Source of the DNA: an uncultured Pelagibacteraceae bacterium
GTDB taxonomy: Bacteria > Pseudomonadota > Alphaproteobacteria > Pelagibacterales > Pelagibacteraceae
Reading direction: 5' to 3'
DNA length: 64,000 nucleotides
NCBI GenBank assembly: GCA_902546375.1
Contig: CACCJO010000001.1
Location: 1 to 64,000 of the forward strand
Below are positions 7,979 to 18,651 of the stretch, piece by piece. The position numbers and the translations under genes were made by a program. Every line of letters starts with the position of its first letter. The stretch's first letter is position 1. Below the pieces are notes generated by a model, which saw only the letters and a program-made list of their open reading frames with translations, was not told the DNA's origin and did no database searches.

Positions 7979-8890
7979 TTAAGTATTATATCTTAAACTT
8001 TTTAGTATCTTATTTTTATCTAAAGTATCTAATTCAATTTTAATAGTTTTATCCACTCGCATATCTTTACCGTCTTTCCAAATACCTGCTGCAAGATGCA
8101 TTATGCCAATTTTATAATTTGGTAAGTATGGTTCAACAAATGTGCTTTGTTTCTGATCATATTTTGGAAGTAAATTACTTGTGATCCAATTACAATTTAA
8201 AGGAAGAAACTCTGTTTCTAAATTATCAATATAAACGGACATGTTAATTGCTAAACCTTCAGATCCAAAAATATTGCCTGCTTTTAAAGTTTTCTCTAAA
8301 TTATTTTGCCAAGTGCTCCATCCTTTAGAGTCTTTTTCTAAGGAAAAAACTCCAATATTAATATGTGGGGCAAAAGCTAATTTCCTAGCATCTGCATAAC
8401 TAATTTTTGATTTTACAGCGTGTTTAAAATTTTGAGATTTGATTAACGCCAGCTTTCCAAAAAGCCAGTTTACTTTTGATGTAATCTTATATCCTGGGCC
8501 AATTGTTTGAGTAATTCCAAGCTTTCCATCATCACAAGCCTTAAAATATAACTCTACGCAACTCCAATCATTTACCCATGCATCACAATCAATCCACAGA
8601 TATTTTTCATAGTTAGGAAAATATTTAGGTAAAAAAGCTCTTGAGACCTGACTTTTTAACCACTCTTTACCTTTAACTTTATAACCAGGTACTTCAATAT
8701 CCCATTCAGCGTTTTTAATTTCATCGACTTTTTTTGATAAACTATCTCTCTGATCTTGTTTTAATCCTGCATCCAAAATACAGATAGCAACATCTTCACT
8801 CTGTTTAAAACTTTTTATTGAATCTACTAGTTCATCTAGTAAAGGAAAATAATTAGCATCGGCTAAAGAAACAATTACATTTTTTTTCAT
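7979..8890 (-). CDS. GT-A-type (GT8-like) glycosyltransferase, substrate unknown
   Basis: 303 aa with the start NVIVSLADANYFPLLDELVDSI and the DxD-like metal and sugar-nucleotide site LWIDCDAWV near residue 110, typical of nucleotide-sugar transferases of the GT8 kind. A later APHINIGVFSLE and a C-terminal IGIMHLAAGIWKDG resemble the HxxGxxKPW end motif of GT8. No membrane segment or signal peptide, so it should act in the cytoplasm. It overlaps the pssA end by one base and abuts rlmE. Acceptor unknown; being next to phospholipid genes is suggestive of a glycolipid but this is not proof. Confidence 0.7.
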   Translation of the reverse strand: MKKNVIVSLADANYFPLLDELVDSIKSFKQSEDVAICILDAGLKQDQRDSLSKKVDEIKNAEWDIEVPGYKVKGKEWLKSQVSRAFLPKYFPNYEKYLWIDCDAWVNDWSCVELYFKACDDGKLGITQTIGPGYKITSKVNWLFGKLALIKSQNFKHAVKSKISYADARKLAFAPHINIGVFSLEKDSKGWSTWQNNLEKTLKAGNIFGSEGLAINMSVYIDNLETEFLPLNCNWITSNLLPKYDQKQSTFVEPYLPNYKIGIMHLAAGIWKDGKDMRVDKTIKIELDTLDKNKILKSLRYNT

Positions 8891-9693
8891 TAAAGTACGT
8901 CTTCAAGGTCATCTTCGTCTTGAATTTTGTCATTTTCATGTTGCTTCTTAATTTTTTGAAAATGGAAAAAGCTTATTGGTAATAAAAGTACATAAATTGC
9001 AGTACTTATCGCAATGACATTAAAAGTGTAAATCAATAAAAGACCAAAAAATAAAACTATTCCAAATAAAAGAAATATTGTTGTCTTTCTTGGGATCACT
9101 ATCTTTTTAAAAGAATAACTAGGGAATTTACTAATTAGTAAAAAAGAAGTCGCAATAAAAAAAATAGGTACCATTAAATCATAATTTAATTGAACAAAGT
9201 CAAATCCGCTTAAACTAATAATCAAAGGTGTTAAAACTAAAATTCCTCCAGCTGGCGACGGAACTCCTTCAAAAAAATTATCTCTCCATGAAGGTTCTTG
9301 ATTTGAATTGATATTAAACCGCGCTAAACGTAATGCAACGCAAATTACATATACTAAACAAAGCAACCAACCAAATCTTCCTAGAGTATTGAGCTTCCAG
9401 AAATACATTATAAACGCTGGTGCTACTCCAAAACTTATCATATCTGTAAGCGAGTCTAATTCTTTTCCAACTTTTGAAGTACCTCTGATTAATCTAGCTA
9501 TTCTTCCATCAAGACCATCTATTAAAGCAGCAAAAAGAATTGCTATAATTGCAAGTTCAAACCTTCCATCAAGAGCAAATCGTATTGAGGTTAAACCAAT
9601 ACAAACTCCTATTAATGTAAGCATATTTGGCAAGATCATTCTTGCTCTTTTTTTATCTGCTACAATCTTCAAATTATTTTTTGGTTGTTCCAT
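8890..9693 (-). CDS. pssA: CDP-diacylglycerol--serine O-phosphatidyltransferase
   Basis: Integral membrane enzyme that makes phosphatidylserine, precursor of phosphatidylethanolamine. The CDP-alcohol phosphotransferase signature DG..GR.AR........ELDSLTD is at residues 59-84. It is followed by several membrane helices in 267 aa, with an acidic C-terminal tail. The next gene upstream, one base away, is psd, so the two PE synthesis steps are coupled. Length and topology are normal for the alphaproteobacterial type II PssA. Confidence 0.96.
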   Translation of the reverse strand: MEQPKNNLKIVADKKRARMILPNMLTLIGVCIGLTSIRFALDGRFELAIIAILFAALIDGLDGRIARLIRGTSKVGKELDSLTDMISFGVAPAFIMYFWKLNTLGRFGWLLCLVYVICVALRLARFNINSNQEPSWRDNFFEGVPSPAGGILVLTPLIISLSGFDFVQLNYDLMVPIFFIATSFLLISKFPSYSFKKIVIPRKTTIFLLFGIVLFFGLLLIYTFNVIAISTAIYVLLLPISFFHFQKIKKQHENDKIQDEDDLEDVL

Positions 9694-9694
9694 T

Positions 9695-10342
9695 TTATTT
9701 TTTAGCTAGGAGTGTTTCACCTGAAATAGCTTTTTGACCTACTTTTACTAAAGGTTGATAATTCTCATAATAAACATCTGCTCTGCTGCCAAATCTTATC
9801 ATTCCAATTCTATCACCTTGTTTTAACTCTTGATCTTTATTAGACTCACAGACTATTCTTCTCGCTACCAGACCTGCTATTTGAACTACAACAATATCGT
9901 TATTATCCGTGTCCTTAATTTTAAAATAATTTCTTTCATTATCCTCACTTGCTTTATCAAGAGAAGCATTAACAAATGTTCCAGGTTTATATAAAATTTC
10001 TTCAATTTTTCCAGCACATGGAGTCCTATTAACATGACAATCAAATACATTCATAAAGACACTGATTTTATTAAATTTTTTATTCTCTAAGCCTAACTCT
10101 TTTGGACCATCAACTTCTTCAACTTTTATGATTTCTCCATCAGCAGGGCTAACCAGATAATTATTATCTTCAATAATTACTCTATCAGGATCTCTAAAAA
10201 AATAATAAACCCAAATAGTTAATACCAAACCAATTAAACCTAAAAAATTACTGAAACTATAAAATACGATTGTAATAATTCCAGAGATAACTAGGAACTT
10301 GTATCCCTCAGCGTGAATTTTTGGAAATATCTTACTAAACAT
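9695..10342 (-). CDS. psd: Phosphatidylserine decarboxylase proenzyme, short alphaproteobacterial type
   Basis: Decarboxylates phosphatidylserine to phosphatidylethanolamine. 215 aa with N-terminal hydrophobic helices (about residues 14-45), the motif YYFFRDPDR, FDCHVNR with the catalytic His, and the self-cleavage site IRFGSRADVY. Cleavage between G185 and S186 yields the pyruvoyl alpha chain of about 30 residues. First gene of the minus-strand run; the gap to the divergent icd is 73 nt and should hold both promoters. Confidence 0.96.
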   Translation of the reverse strand: MFSKIFPKIHAEGYKFLVISGIITIVFYSFSNFLGLIGLVLTIWVYYFFRDPDRVIIEDNNYLVSPADGEIIKVEEVDGPKELGLENKKFNKISVFMNVFDCHVNRTPCAGKIEEILYKPGTFVNASLDKASEDNERNYFKIKDTDNNDIVVVQIAGLVARRIVCESNKDQELKQGDRIGMIRFGSRADVYYENYQPLVKVGQKAISGETLLAKK

Positions 10343-10415
10343 GTTCTTCTATTTGATAATTTTTCATTAATATGTATATAAAATTACGAAATTCAATTAT
10401 TAAGATATAAATAAA

Positions 10416-11630
10416 GTGAGCAAAATTACTGTAAAAAACCCCATTGTAGAGTTAGATGGTGATGAAATGACCAGAATAATCTGGGAATTTATTAAAAAAA
10501 AATTAATCCTTCCTTATCTTGATATCGGTATTGAATATTACGATTTAGGCATGAAAAGCAGAGATGATACTGATGACCAGATCACAATAGACTCTGCTAA
10601 TGCAATTAAGAAAATTGGCGTAGGTATTAAGTGTGCAACCATCACTCCTGATGAAGCACGAGTTGAGGAATTTAATTTAAAAAAAATGTGGAGATCACCA
10701 AATGGAACAATAAGAAATATTATTGGTGGAACTGTTTTTAGAGAGCCCATAATCTGTTCCAACATTCCAAAATTAGTGCCTTCATGGTCAGACCCTGTAG
10801 TAATTGGCAGACATGCCTTTGGTGATCAATACAGAGCAACTGATTTTAAAGTTCCAGGTAAAGGAAAGATGGAAGTTAAGTGGACATCAGAAGACGGTAA
10901 AGATGAAATTAAATACGAAGTATTTAATTTTACTGGACCAGGAGTAGCCCTTTCTATGTATAACTTAGATAAATCCATCGAAGACTTTGCTAGATCTTGC
11001 TTTAGCTACGGTCTTATAAAAAAGTGGCCAGTCTATCTTTCAACAAAAAATACAATCCTTAAGAAGTACGATGGACGTTTTAAAGATATATTTGAAGATG
11101 TGTTTAATAAAGAATTTAAAGCAAAATTTGATAAGGAAAAAATTACTTATGAACATAGACTAATTGACGACATGGTTGCATGTGCAATGAAATGGAGTGG
11201 AAAATATATTTGGGCTTGTAAAAACTACGATGGTGATGTTCAGTCTGATACAATGGCACAGGGTTACGGCTCTTTAGGTTTAATGACAAGTACACTCTTA
11301 ACTCCTGATGGAAAAATTATGGAGGCTGAGGCAGCTCATGGAACAGTTACAAGACATTATAGAATGCATCAGCAAGGAAAAGAAACTTCAACCAATCCAA
11401 TCGCCTCAATTTTTGCCTGGACGAGAGGTTTAGCTCACCGAGGTAAATTGGACGGAAATGAAGATCTTATAAAGTTTGCTAACACCATTGAGCAAGTTTG
11501 TATTGATTGTGTCGAAAGCGGTTCTATGACCAAAGATCTAGCTATATTAGTTGGACCATCAAGTAAGTACTTAACTACAAATCAATTTCTAGATGAAATT
11601 GATAATAATTTAAAAAAGAAATTAAATTAA
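10416..11630 (+). CDS. icd: Isocitrate dehydrogenase, NADP-dependent (type II, homodimeric)
   Basis: TCA cycle enzyme converting isocitrate to 2-oxoglutarate. 404 aa with [20 protein letters not shown] (S94 substrate-binding serine), the [17 protein letters not shown] block [25 protein letters not shown], and [12 protein letters not shown] near the NADP site. This is the eukaryote-like type common in alphaproteobacteria rather than the E. coli type. The start is GTG at 10416; no in-frame ATG precedes the conserved N-terminus. Its stop overlaps the convergent alaS stop by 9 nt. Confidence 0.97.
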   Translation: MSKITVKNPIVELDGDEMTRIIWEFIKKKLILPYLDIGIEYYDLGMKSRDDTDDQITIDSANAIKKIGVGIKCATITPDEARVEEFNLKKMWRSPNGTIRNIIGGTVFREPIICSNIPKLVPSWSDPVVIGRHAFGDQYRATDFKVPGKGKMEVKWTSEDGKDEIKYEVFNFTGPGVALSMYNLDKSIEDFARSCFSYGLIKKWPVYLSTKNTILKKYDGRFKDIFEDVFNKEFKAKFDKEKITYEHRLIDDMVACAMKWSGKYIWACKNYDGDVQSDTMAQGYGSLGLMTSTLLTPDGKIMEAEAAHGTVTRHYRMHQQGKETSTNPIASIFAWTRGLAHRGKLDGNEDLIKFANTIEQVCIDCVESGSMTKDLAILVGPSSKYLTTNQFLDEIDNNLKKKLN

Positions 11631-14288
11631 AGACTTAATTTTTTCAAAAGCTTCATCAATTTTGCTCTTATCTTGACCTCCTGCTTGAGCAAAATCTTTT
11701 CTACCACCACCGCCTTTTCCACCGATTGTCTCTGATCCTAATTTTGCAAATTTTACAGCATCATATTTATCAACTAATTTATCAGTAATACCAACTGCCA
11801 AGCCAACCTTATCCTCACTGCTTGCAAAAACAATTACAATACCATCGCCTAATTCTTTTTTACCATTGTCAACTAATTTTCTTAAATCTTTAGGAGGTAA
11901 ATCTTGCACTTTTTGAAATCTAACTTTTATATTATTTATCTTATCATCTTTAATAATGTTTTTAGTTTTGTCTTGAAGAACTGAACTAACATTTAGTTGT
12001 TCAAGTTGTCGTGAAAGATTTTTTATAATTTCTTTTAAATCTTTATTATCAACATTTGGTTTGCCTCCAAGTTTAATAATTTGCGATGACAAATCTTTAA
12101 TGGTTTCTTCATCTTTTTGTGTCGATAAAGTTGATAATTTTTCTTTGTTCTTAATAAAATCCTCAAGTTGTTTATCTCTTAGAGCTTCAACTCTTCTAAC
12201 ACCCGCAGCAATAGACGATTGGCTAACAGTTTTAAATTTTCCAATATCACCGGTATTTTTGACATGTGTTCCTCCACATAACTCTGTTGAAAAGTATGCT
12301 TCTTTTTCCTTTCCCATAGATACAACACGGACTTCTTCTCCATATTTTTCCCCAAAGAAAGCTAGCGCTCCTTTTTCAATTGCAGCTTTTGGTGTCATAA
12401 TTCTTGTGGTTACTTCAGAACTATTTGAAACATATTCATTAACTAGCTTATCAATAGTTACTAGCTCTTCATCACTAATTGGTTTCATATGACTAAAGTC
12501 AAATCTTAATCTATCTGGAGCAACTAATGATCCTTTTTGCATAACATGTTTACCTAAGGTTCTTCTTAATGACTCGTGGAGTAAGTGTGTAGCAGAATGG
12601 TAAGCTTTTAGATTATCTCTTCTCTCTACATCTATTTTCATTTCAACTACATCATTAATTTTCATTTCTCCAGTTTTCAAAGATCCGTAATGAACAAATA
12701 AGTCTCCAAGTTTTTTTTGTGTATCTTCTACTTCAAAAACAGAATTGCCAGAAACAATTGTACCTTTGTCTCCAAGTTGTCCTCCTGACTCTCCATAAAA
12801 CGGGGTTTGATTGGTAATGATCATTCCTTCTTCACCAGAAGATAAAGATTTTGTTTCTTTGTTATCTTTAATTAGGTTTAACACAACACCCTCAGACTGA
12901 TTAGACTCGTAACCTAAAAATTCTGTTGGACCAGTTTTATCTTTTATTGAAAACCAAATGGCTTCCTCAGAGCTATCTCCAGAACCTTTCCAATTCTTTT
13001 TTGCAAGCTCCTTACTTTTTTTCATTAATTTATCAAATTTCTGATGATCAACTTTTAAAGATTTATTCTTTAAAATGTCTTCAGTAAGATCTAATGGAAA
13101 ACCATAGGTGTCATATAATTTGAAAGCGACATCCCCAGGTAAAACTTTGTCTATTTTTGCAATTTCATCATTTAAAATTTTGATACCTCTATCTAGTAAA
13201 ACTAAAAATTTTTCTTCCTCCATCCTTAAAGTTTCTTTGATCAAAGATTGAGACCTTTCAAGCTCTGGATAATTTCCTGACATCTCGTTTTTTAATGAGT
13301 CAAAAATTTTATAAAAAATTGGTTCTTTAGATCCTAACAAATGAGAATGTCTCATTCCTCTTCTCATAATTCTTCTTAAAACATATCCGCGACCTTCATT
13401 TGAGGGTAAAACTCCTTCGGCTAAAAGAAATGAGCTTGCTCTTAAGTGATCAGCAATTACTCTAAAACTTGATATATTTTTATCTTCTTGTTTGACTTTT
13501 GTTGCATCAGATATTGAGCTAATTAATTTCTTAAAATGATCAGTTTGATAGTTATCATGTGTGCCTTGTAAAAGAGCAGCAATTCTCTCTAATCCCATTC
13601 CGGTATCGACAGATGGCTTTGGCAAATCTATTCTTTTTTCTTTTGAAACTTGTTCATACTGCATAAAGACTAGGTTCCAAATTTCAATAAAACGGTCTCC
13701 ATCTTGATCTTTGGTTCCTGGCAATCCACCATTTAAATGATCTCCATGATCATAAAATATTTCTGAGCAAGGGCCACAAGGGCCAGTTTCACCCATTGAC
13801 CAGAAGTTATCTGATGTTGCAATTCTAATTATTCTGTCATCACTAAAACCCGCTATTTTTTTCCAGAAATTAAAAGCCTCATCATCTTCATGAAAAACGG
13901 TTACATAAAGCCTATTTTTATCTAAACCAAAATCTTTAGTGATTAAATTCCATGCAAGTTCAATTCCTCTTTCTTTAAAATAATCCCCAAAAGAAAAGTT
14001 TCCCAACATTTCAAAGAAAGTATGGTGTCTTGGAGTGTAACCAACATTTTCTAAATCATTGTGTTTACCACCCGCTCTAACACATTTTTGAGAGGTAGTA
14101 GCTCTTTGATAATCTCTTTTTTCTAAACCAGTAAACACATTTTTAAACTGAACCATTCCTGAATTAGCAAACATTAAGGTTGGATCGTTATTTGGGACTA
14201 AATTGCTAGACTCAACAATCTTATGATCATTTTTTTCGAAGTATTTAAGAAACGTGCTTCTTATTTCATTTAATGATTTGTCCGCCAT
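11622..14288 (-). CDS. alaS: Alanine--tRNA ligase
   Basis: Charges tRNA-Ala. 888 aa, full length: class II catalytic core ([38 protein letters not shown]), editing domain with zinc-binding [12 protein letters not shown] and CGGTHV, and a C-terminal DHHA1/glycine-rich end ([16 protein letters not shown]). It is downstream of recA with a hairpin between them, the usual alphaproteobacterial recA-alaS neighbourhood, and converges with icd with overlapping stops. Confidence 0.98.
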   Translation of the reverse strand: MADKSLNEIRSTFLKYFEKNDHKIVESSNLVPNNDPTLMFANSGMVQFKNVFTGLEKRDYQRATTSQKCVRAGGKHNDLENVGYTPRHHTFFEMLGNFSFGDYFKERGIELAWNLITKDFGLDKNRLYVTVFHEDDEAFNFWKKIAGFSDDRIIRIATSDNFWSMGETGPCGPCSEIFYDHGDHLNGGLPGTKDQDGDRFIEIWNLVFMQYEQVSKEKRIDLPKPSVDTGMGLERIAALLQGTHDNYQTDHFKKLISSISDATKVKQEDKNISSFRVIADHLRASSFLLAEGVLPSNEGRGYVLRRIMRRGMRHSHLLGSKEPIFYKIFDSLKNEMSGNYPELERSQSLIKETLRMEEEKFLVLLDRGIKILNDEIAKIDKVLPGDVAFKLYDTYGFPLDLTEDILKNKSLKVDHQKFDKLMKKSKELAKKNWKGSGDSSEEAIWFSIKDKTGPTEFLGYESNQSEGVVLNLIKDNKETKSLSSGEEGMIITNQTPFYGESGGQLGDKGTIVSGNSVFEVEDTQKKLGDLFVHYGSLKTGEMKINDVVEMKIDVERRDNLKAYHSATHLLHESLRRTLGKHVMQKGSLVAPDRLRFDFSHMKPISDEELVTIDKLVNEYVSNSSEVTTRIMTPKAAIEKGALAFFGEKYGEEVRVVSMGKEKEAYFSTELCGGTHVKNTGDIGKFKTVSQSSIAAGVRRVEALRDKQLEDFIKNKEKLSTLSTQKDEETIKDLSSQIIKLGGKPNVDNKDLKEIIKNLSRQLEQLNVSSVLQDKTKNIIKDDKINNIKVRFQKVQDLPPKDLRKLVDNGKKELGDGIVIVFASSEDKVGLAVGITDKLVDKYDAVKFAKLGSETIGGKGGGGRKDFAQAGGQDKSKIDEAFEKIKSLI

Positions 14289-14338
14289 ATTTTTAAAATA
14301 CAGCTTTTTTGTTTTATGTCTAGATAACGATAAGGGGG

Positions 14339-14363
14339 AAAGGCGCTTATAATAAGCGCCTTT
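14339..14363 (-). terminator. Stem-loop between recA and alaS, probable terminator
   Basis: Perfect 11-bp inverted repeat AAAGGCGCTTA / TAAGCGCCTTT with a 3-nt loop, 25 nt downstream of the recA stop and 51 nt before the alaS start. The stem is far more GC-rich than its surroundings. On the minus strand it ends in UUU but is followed by CCCCC, so the U-tract is short; it may terminate partially or stabilise the recA mRNA 3' end. Confidence 0.65.
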
Positions 14364-14387
14364 ATAATTTAAAGATGACCTTTAATT

Positions 14388-15536
14388 CTAGTTCTTTTTA
14401 GTAGGAGAAGTCTCTTTTGCAGCCTCTTCTTTTTCAGCTACTTTCTTCTCCTTTTCAATTTTTTCAGGACTTAATGGATTTCCTTCAATTTTCTTCGAAA
14501 TCACACCGGCTTTTTCTCTAATTGCCATTTCTATTTCTGCAGCAACTTTAGGATTTTGTGCGAGATAAGTTTTTGCGTTTTCTCTACCTTGCCCAATTTT
14601 CTCACCCTTATAAGCATACCAAGCTCCTGATTTTTCAATGATATCAGCTTTAGCACCTAGGTCGACTAACTCACCCATTTTGCTAATACCTCTTCCATAC
14701 ATCAAATCAAACTCGACAACTTTAAATGGTGGCGCAACTTTATTTTTAACCACTTTAACTCTTGTAGTATTTCCAATAATTTCATCTTTGTCTTTGATGG
14801 CACCAATTCTTCTAATGTCCATTCTTACAGATGAGTAGAACTTAAGCGCGTTACCACCTGATGTTGTTTCTGGACTTCCAAACATAACTCCAATTTTCAT
14901 TCTGATTTGGTTAATGAAAATCATCATTGTGTTTGTGTTTGAAATTGAACCAGTTAATTTTCTTAAAGCCTGACTCATTAATCTTGACTGAAGACCAACA
15001 TGATGATCTCCCATTTCTCCTTCAATTTCAGCTTTTGGAGTTAAAGCTGCAACTGAGTCAATTACGATAACTGAAATAGAGCCTGATTTAACTAGCGTAT
15101 CTGCTATTTCTAAAGCCTGTTCACCAGCATCTGGTTGTGAAATTAAAAGCTCCTCAGTATTTACACCTAATTTTTTTGCATAGACTGGATCTAAAGCATG
15201 CTCTGCATCAACGAATGCACAAATTCCGCCTGCTTTTTGAGCTTCAGCAACAACTTGTAATGCTAATGTTGTTTTTCCAGAAGACTCTGGTCCATAAACT
15301 TCAATAATTCTTCCTTTAGGTAAACCTCCTATTCCCAAAGCTAAATCTAAACTTAAAGAACCTGTAGATATCGACTCGATATCCATTGCTCTTTTTTCAC
15401 CAAGCTTCATCACAGAACCTTTTCCGAAATTATCTGTGATTTGGCTGATTGCTGCGTCTAAAGCTTTATTTTTCTCTTTATTATCCAATTCTTGATCTTT
15501 AGTAGATTTAACTACTTTTAAGTTATTTTTAGTCAT
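14388..15536 (-). CDS. recA: Recombinase RecA
   Basis: DNA strand-exchange and SOS co-protease. 382 aa with MAW motif [12 protein letters not shown] (P-loop residues 82-90), [37 protein letters not shown] (loop 1 region split) and loop 2 [26 protein letters not shown]. The C-terminal tail from about residue 345 is rich in Lys and Glu and variable. Upstream at 15587-15601 is a motif shared with the umuD upstream region, a candidate SOS box, which would make recA damage-inducible. Confidence 0.99.
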   Translation of the reverse strand: MTKNNLKVVKSTKDQELDNKEKNKALDAAISQITDNFGKGSVMKLGEKRAMDIESISTGSLSLDLALGIGGLPKGRIIEVYGPESSGKTTLALQVVAEAQKAGGICAFVDAEHALDPVYAKKLGVNTEELLISQPDAGEQALEIADTLVKSGSISVIVIDSVAALTPKAEIEGEMGDHHVGLQSRLMSQALRKLTGSISNTNTMMIFINQIRMKIGVMFGSPETTSGGNALKFYSSVRMDIRRIGAIKDKDEIIGNTTRVKVVKNKVAPPFKVVEFDLMYGRGISKMGELVDLGAKADIIEKSGAWYAYKGEKIGQGRENAKTYLAQNPKVAAEIEMAIREKAGVISKKIEGNPLSPEKIEKEKKVAEKEEAAKETSPTKKN

Positions 15537-15586
15537 TTTTTGCCTCTTTTTTTAATATTTTTGTCACTCGAATCATGCTTATAAAT

Positions 15587-15601
15587 GTACACATTTTGTT
15601 C
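15587..15601 (-). promoter_or_regulatory. Putative SOS (LexA-type) operator upstream of recA
   Basis: Plus strand reads GTACACATTTTGTTC, i.e. GTAC-N7-GTTC, one base off the alphaproteobacterial LexA box GTTC-N7-GTTC. It lies about 50 nt before the recA start. The first 12 bases match the umuD upstream copy (GTTCACGTTTTG at 18684) in 10 positions. On the minus strand it sits between a TTGCCA -35-like (15610-15605) and a TACATT -10-like hexamer. No lexA gene is in the window, so the binding protein is inferred. Confidence 0.5.
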
Positions 15602-15643
15602 TCATTGGCAAGATTTATTTATTTGAGCCTAAAAAAGCTAATT

Positions 15644-16939
15644 TTATCTCAATTTAAGATATTCGCTATTGAGCAATCCGATAGATTTTAAAAGATTAAA
15701 CTGCGAGAGAACATAGTTTCTCTCAGAGTCTGCTAATGAAATCTGAGCATTTAATAATAAAGAGTTAGACTGAATAACCTCTAAAGTAGTTCTATCTGAA
15801 CCACTATTATATTCAGCTACAATTCCCTCATTTGCGATTTCTGCAGCATTCACCTGAGCCCTTACTGAATTAAGAAGACTTTTGTTTGATTGATAATTTG
15901 ACCAGGCACTTGCAACATCTGTTTGATTTTTTTTAATCATATTATTTAAAAGAAGATTTTTTTGTGTCTCCAAACTTTTGTTTTTATTCAAATTTGCATA
16001 ATTCTTTCCACCTGAAAAAAATGGCCATGTCACTGTTGCTTTTAAGGTATCTTGTTCTTTTTCGTCATAGGTAGAACTTAAATCATTTGTTTTTGATCTA
16101 TCAAAAGATAAGGTTGCTGTTGGGGCTAAATCAGATCTTGCACTAGTTGTATCTTTTTTTGATTGTTCATATTCAAGTTGAGCTATAATTAAATCTGGAT
16201 TTCCTTTTTTTGATATCTCTATTGCAGAATTTAATTCATTGGGTAAATTAACTATCAAGATAGATGATTTATCTAATGACTCTGCATCATTAATTATTCC
16301 AATTACATTTTCATAATTAAGCTTGCTGGTTAAAAAATCGTTTTCAGCTTGTATTAACTTTGCTTGTGCTCCAGCTAAAGAGGACTCTGATTGAGCAACA
16401 TCTGATAAGGATATGTTTCCTCGCTCAAGCCTAATTCTATCTGTTTCGACCTGTCGATCTAACAGATTAACATTGGATCTATTAATCTTAAGTTTTTCAT
16501 TTGCTGAAATTAACCCCGTATAAGCTTCAATTGATTTATATAGAATTTCTTGCTCTTTTTTTAAAAGCTTTACTTTAGCTAATTCAATACCAATTTTACT
16601 TTTACTTAATTCAGCACCTCTTCCAAAATCTATTAATGTTTGAGTAATTGTTAATGATTGCACAGTTGGGTCTACATCTGAGATTGTTGCATTTGTTCCA
16701 TTCTGATTGGTTAATTTATTGGTATCCTCTGAGCTTTTACTTCCACTTAAGGTTACAGAAGGAAAATATGAACTCATCGAAATTTTTAATTCTTGCTCAG
16801 AAATGTTTAGGCTTTCTCTTTCGGCATTTAATTCATTGTTATCATTATAAGCCTTTTTTAGAGCTGCAGAAAAAGTTTCAGCACTAGCATTATTTAACAA
16901 AAATATAAAACTTATAATTATAAATAAAATCCTAATCAT
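15644..16939 (-). CDS. tolC: TolC-family outer membrane efflux protein
   Basis: 431 aa with a signal peptide (cut near NASA-ETF, residue 20) and two long repeat halves of the OEP family. The halves are rich in heptad-like coiled-coil segments (SISEQELKISMS; SYFPSVTLSG; QTLIDFGRGAEL; second half SDLAPTATLSF; WPFFSGGKNYANLNKN; AEYNSGSDRTTLEVIQ). The FGRG and FSGG turns and the GS.RT.L.V loop are classic for TolC alpha-barrel proteins. It forms the outer membrane channel for type I secretion or RND efflux. It overlaps the preceding glycerate kinase gene by 4 nt. Confidence 0.95.
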   Translation of the reverse strand: MIRILFIIISFIFLLNNASAETFSAALKKAYNDNNELNAERESLNISEQELKISMSSYFPSVTLSGSKSSEDTNKLTNQNGTNATISDVDPTVQSLTITQTLIDFGRGAELSKSKIGIELAKVKLLKKEQEILYKSIEAYTGLISANEKLKINRSNVNLLDRQVETDRIRLERGNISLSDVAQSESSLAGAQAKLIQAENDFLTSKLNYENVIGIINDAESLDKSSILIVNLPNELNSAIEISKKGNPDLIIAQLEYEQSKKDTTSARSDLAPTATLSFDRSKTNDLSSTYDEKEQDTLKATVTWPFFSGGKNYANLNKNKSLETQKNLLLNNMIKKNQTDVASAWSNYQSNKSLLNSVRAQVNAAEIANEGIVAEYNSGSDRTTLEVIQSNSLLLNAQISLADSERNYVLSQFNLLKSIGLLNSEYLKLR

Positions 16940-17859
16940 TTCTTTTTATATACAGCAGATTTAATTTGATGGTTACTATTTAAATTGAATATAACAGATG
17001 CATATTTTGGCATATTTCTAAACATGTTTTGAGTAATTCTTTGATAAGTTTGCATAAAATTCAATACATCTCCTCTACTCATTATTTTTGATTTCACTTT
17101 ACTTTGAACCCAAAGTTTCCTCTCTTGTTTTAATCTCCATTTTTGTAGCAAGCTAAAATTTTTTGCTTTTAGATAAACCAAACAATTTAATTGTGAATAT
17201 AAATTTTTATATTTTGATTTTAATTGATTGTTAACGTATTTTCTCCAAATCTGTTTTTGATCTTTCGCTTTTTCCAATGAATTAATTGTTTTCTTTAAAG
17301 TATTATTTTTTTCTGATTTTGCACCAACACACCATCCTTCAAAAATAATTACATCTGGTCTCTTCTTTAAATCGTACCATCTTTTTTTATTAAACCTGTC
17401 ATCAATTGCTTTATTAAATGTTGGTAATTTTAATCTATTGAATTTCTTACTTTTTGACTTTTTAAAAAAATTTAACATCATATTAATGTCATGTGTTCCG
17501 GGCACGCCTCTAGTTAAAAGCATAGGATGAACTCTTTTTGATAAATTTATTCGCTCTTTTCTTGTTTTATAGAAGTCATCTATTGAAATTCTAAAAACAT
17601 TTAATTTAAAGTATTTTGTTAATATAATTCTGATTAAAGAGCTAATTGTAGTTTTACCTGTTCCTTGCCCTCCTGCTAATCCTACAAAATACGGTTTTTT
17701 TTTATCAGCTTTTTTACTGATCCAAAAACATAGAGGAATTAAGAAAGATTTAATCATTCTTTCTTTATTTTTAAATTTATCAGCTTTTGTCTCTTGAGAT
17801 TTAATGAACTTTAAACAGTCTTTTTTTACCTTACCAAAGCATAATCTAAATTGTTGCAT
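16936..17859 (-). CDS. D-glycerate 3-kinase, GLYK/YggC-like P-loop kinase
   Basis: 307 aa. P-loop GLAGGQGTGKTT near residue 80, followed by ISIDDFYKTRKER, the TRGVPGTHDINM motif and IIFEGWCVGAK, which together mark the phosphoribulokinase-related D-glycerate 3-kinase family (plant GLYK, yeast and bacterial homologues). It would phosphorylate glycerate to 3-phosphoglycerate, feeding products of glycolate/glyoxylate or serine breakdown into lower glycolysis. It overlaps tolC by 4 nt, with no functional link obvious. The first ~60 residues are less conserved. Confidence 0.8.
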   Translation of the reverse strand: MQQFRLCFGKVKKDCLKFIKSQETKADKFKNKERMIKSFLIPLCFWISKKADKKKPYFVGLAGGQGTGKTTISSLIRIILTKYFKLNVFRISIDDFYKTRKERINLSKRVHPMLLTRGVPGTHDINMMLNFFKKSKSKKFNRLKLPTFNKAIDDRFNKKRWYDLKKRPDVIIFEGWCVGAKSEKNNTLKKTINSLEKAKDQKQIWRKYVNNQLKSKYKNLYSQLNCLVYLKAKNFSLLQKWRLKQERKLWVQSKVKSKIMSRGDVLNFMQTYQRITQNMFRNMPKYASVIFNLNSNHQIKSAVYKKK

Positions 17860-17864
17860 GAAAA

Positions 17865-18227
17865 TTATTTTTTGTCTAATGGATGATTTTGACCATCGTT
17901 TACTGGAACATCTTTGATATCAAAAGTATTTATTTCATCAATACACCCAACATTAAATCCTGTCATCTCTGGATTTATTCTTGGGTTGTGATGGGTATAA
18001 ATTCCACAGTCTGAGCAAAAGTAATGTTTAGCGACTTTCGAATGAAATTGATAAAGTTTTAATTTATTCTCACCTTTTACAATTTTAAAGTCCTCATTTT
18101 TTACCATCGACATAATTGCTCCTTTTCTTTTACAAATAGAACAATTACATTTTATTACTTTAGCTAAATCTCCCTCTAAATTTATTTGAGCTTCTACAGC
18201 ACCACAATGACAAATTAGCTTTTTCAT
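17865..18227 (-). CDS. GFA/CENP-V domain protein (Mss4-like zinc fold)
   Basis: 120 aa, the size of single-domain GFA proteins. Zinc ligands are visible as CHCGAVEAQ (residues 5-7), KCNCSICKRKG (28-33) and YFCSDCGIYTHH (about 69-76). The fold is that of glutathione-dependent formaldehyde-activating enzymes and CENP-V, but most members have no proven reaction, so a role in formaldehyde or glutathione adduct handling is only possible. It is 5 nt upstream of the glycerate kinase gene. Confidence 0.85.
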   Translation of the reverse strand: MKKLICHCGAVEAQINLEGDLAKVIKCNCSICKRKGAIMSMVKNEDFKIVKGENKLKLYQFHSKVAKHYFCSDCGIYTHHNPRINPEMTGFNVGCIDEINTFDIKDVPVNDGQNHPLDKK

Positions 18228-18232
18228 CTTTT

Positions 18233-18589
18233 TTAAAATATAGCCGATAAAGTTGTGGATATAAAAGCAAAACTCAATACTCCTATGAAAAATGGATAAA
18301 ATTTATCATCAAAAGTTTTTTTAAACTTTAACTTATTTCTAAACAGGCTGTTTACAACTGTTATTATGTAAGGGGTTAATATAGCACCAAAACCATATGC
18401 CGCATTTTTTCCTGAAATAAAACTTATAATGACAATATAAGCTAAAGAAACAATTATAACGTTTTTAGTAGTTAAATATTTTTTAAACTGTGGGTTTTGT
18501 TTAAAAATATAAATTCCTAAATATCCTGAACCTAATAATATGGCGATGGCTATTCCTAAAACTATAATTTGTGAAATGCCTATACTCAT
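18233..18589 (-). CDS. Small integral membrane protein of unknown function
   Basis: 118 aa with four hydrophobic segments (about residues 6-28, 43-59, 64-82 and 98-117) separated by short basic loops; no signal peptide and no motif I recognise. It is the first gene of a minus-strand run (membrane protein, GFA protein, glycerate kinase, tolC) with gaps of 5 nt or less, and its start faces the divergent umuD regulatory region. Function unknown. Confidence 0.7.
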   Translation of the reverse strand: MSIGISQIIVLGIAIAILLGSGYLGIYIFKQNPQFKKYLTTKNVIIVSLAYIVIISFISGKNAAYGFGAILTPYIITVVNSLFRNKLKFKKTFDDKFYPFFIGVLSFAFISTTLSAIF

Positions 18590-18651
18590 TTAAAATTTCT
18601 TATTTATTTTTTTATATATTTATATTCAACTGAAACTATCTCTGGTTAAAG

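Noticed and set aside
12061..12492. 143-codon plus-strand frame inside alaS
   Set aside because: Antisense to the editing domain of AlaS; no start context or recognisable protein.
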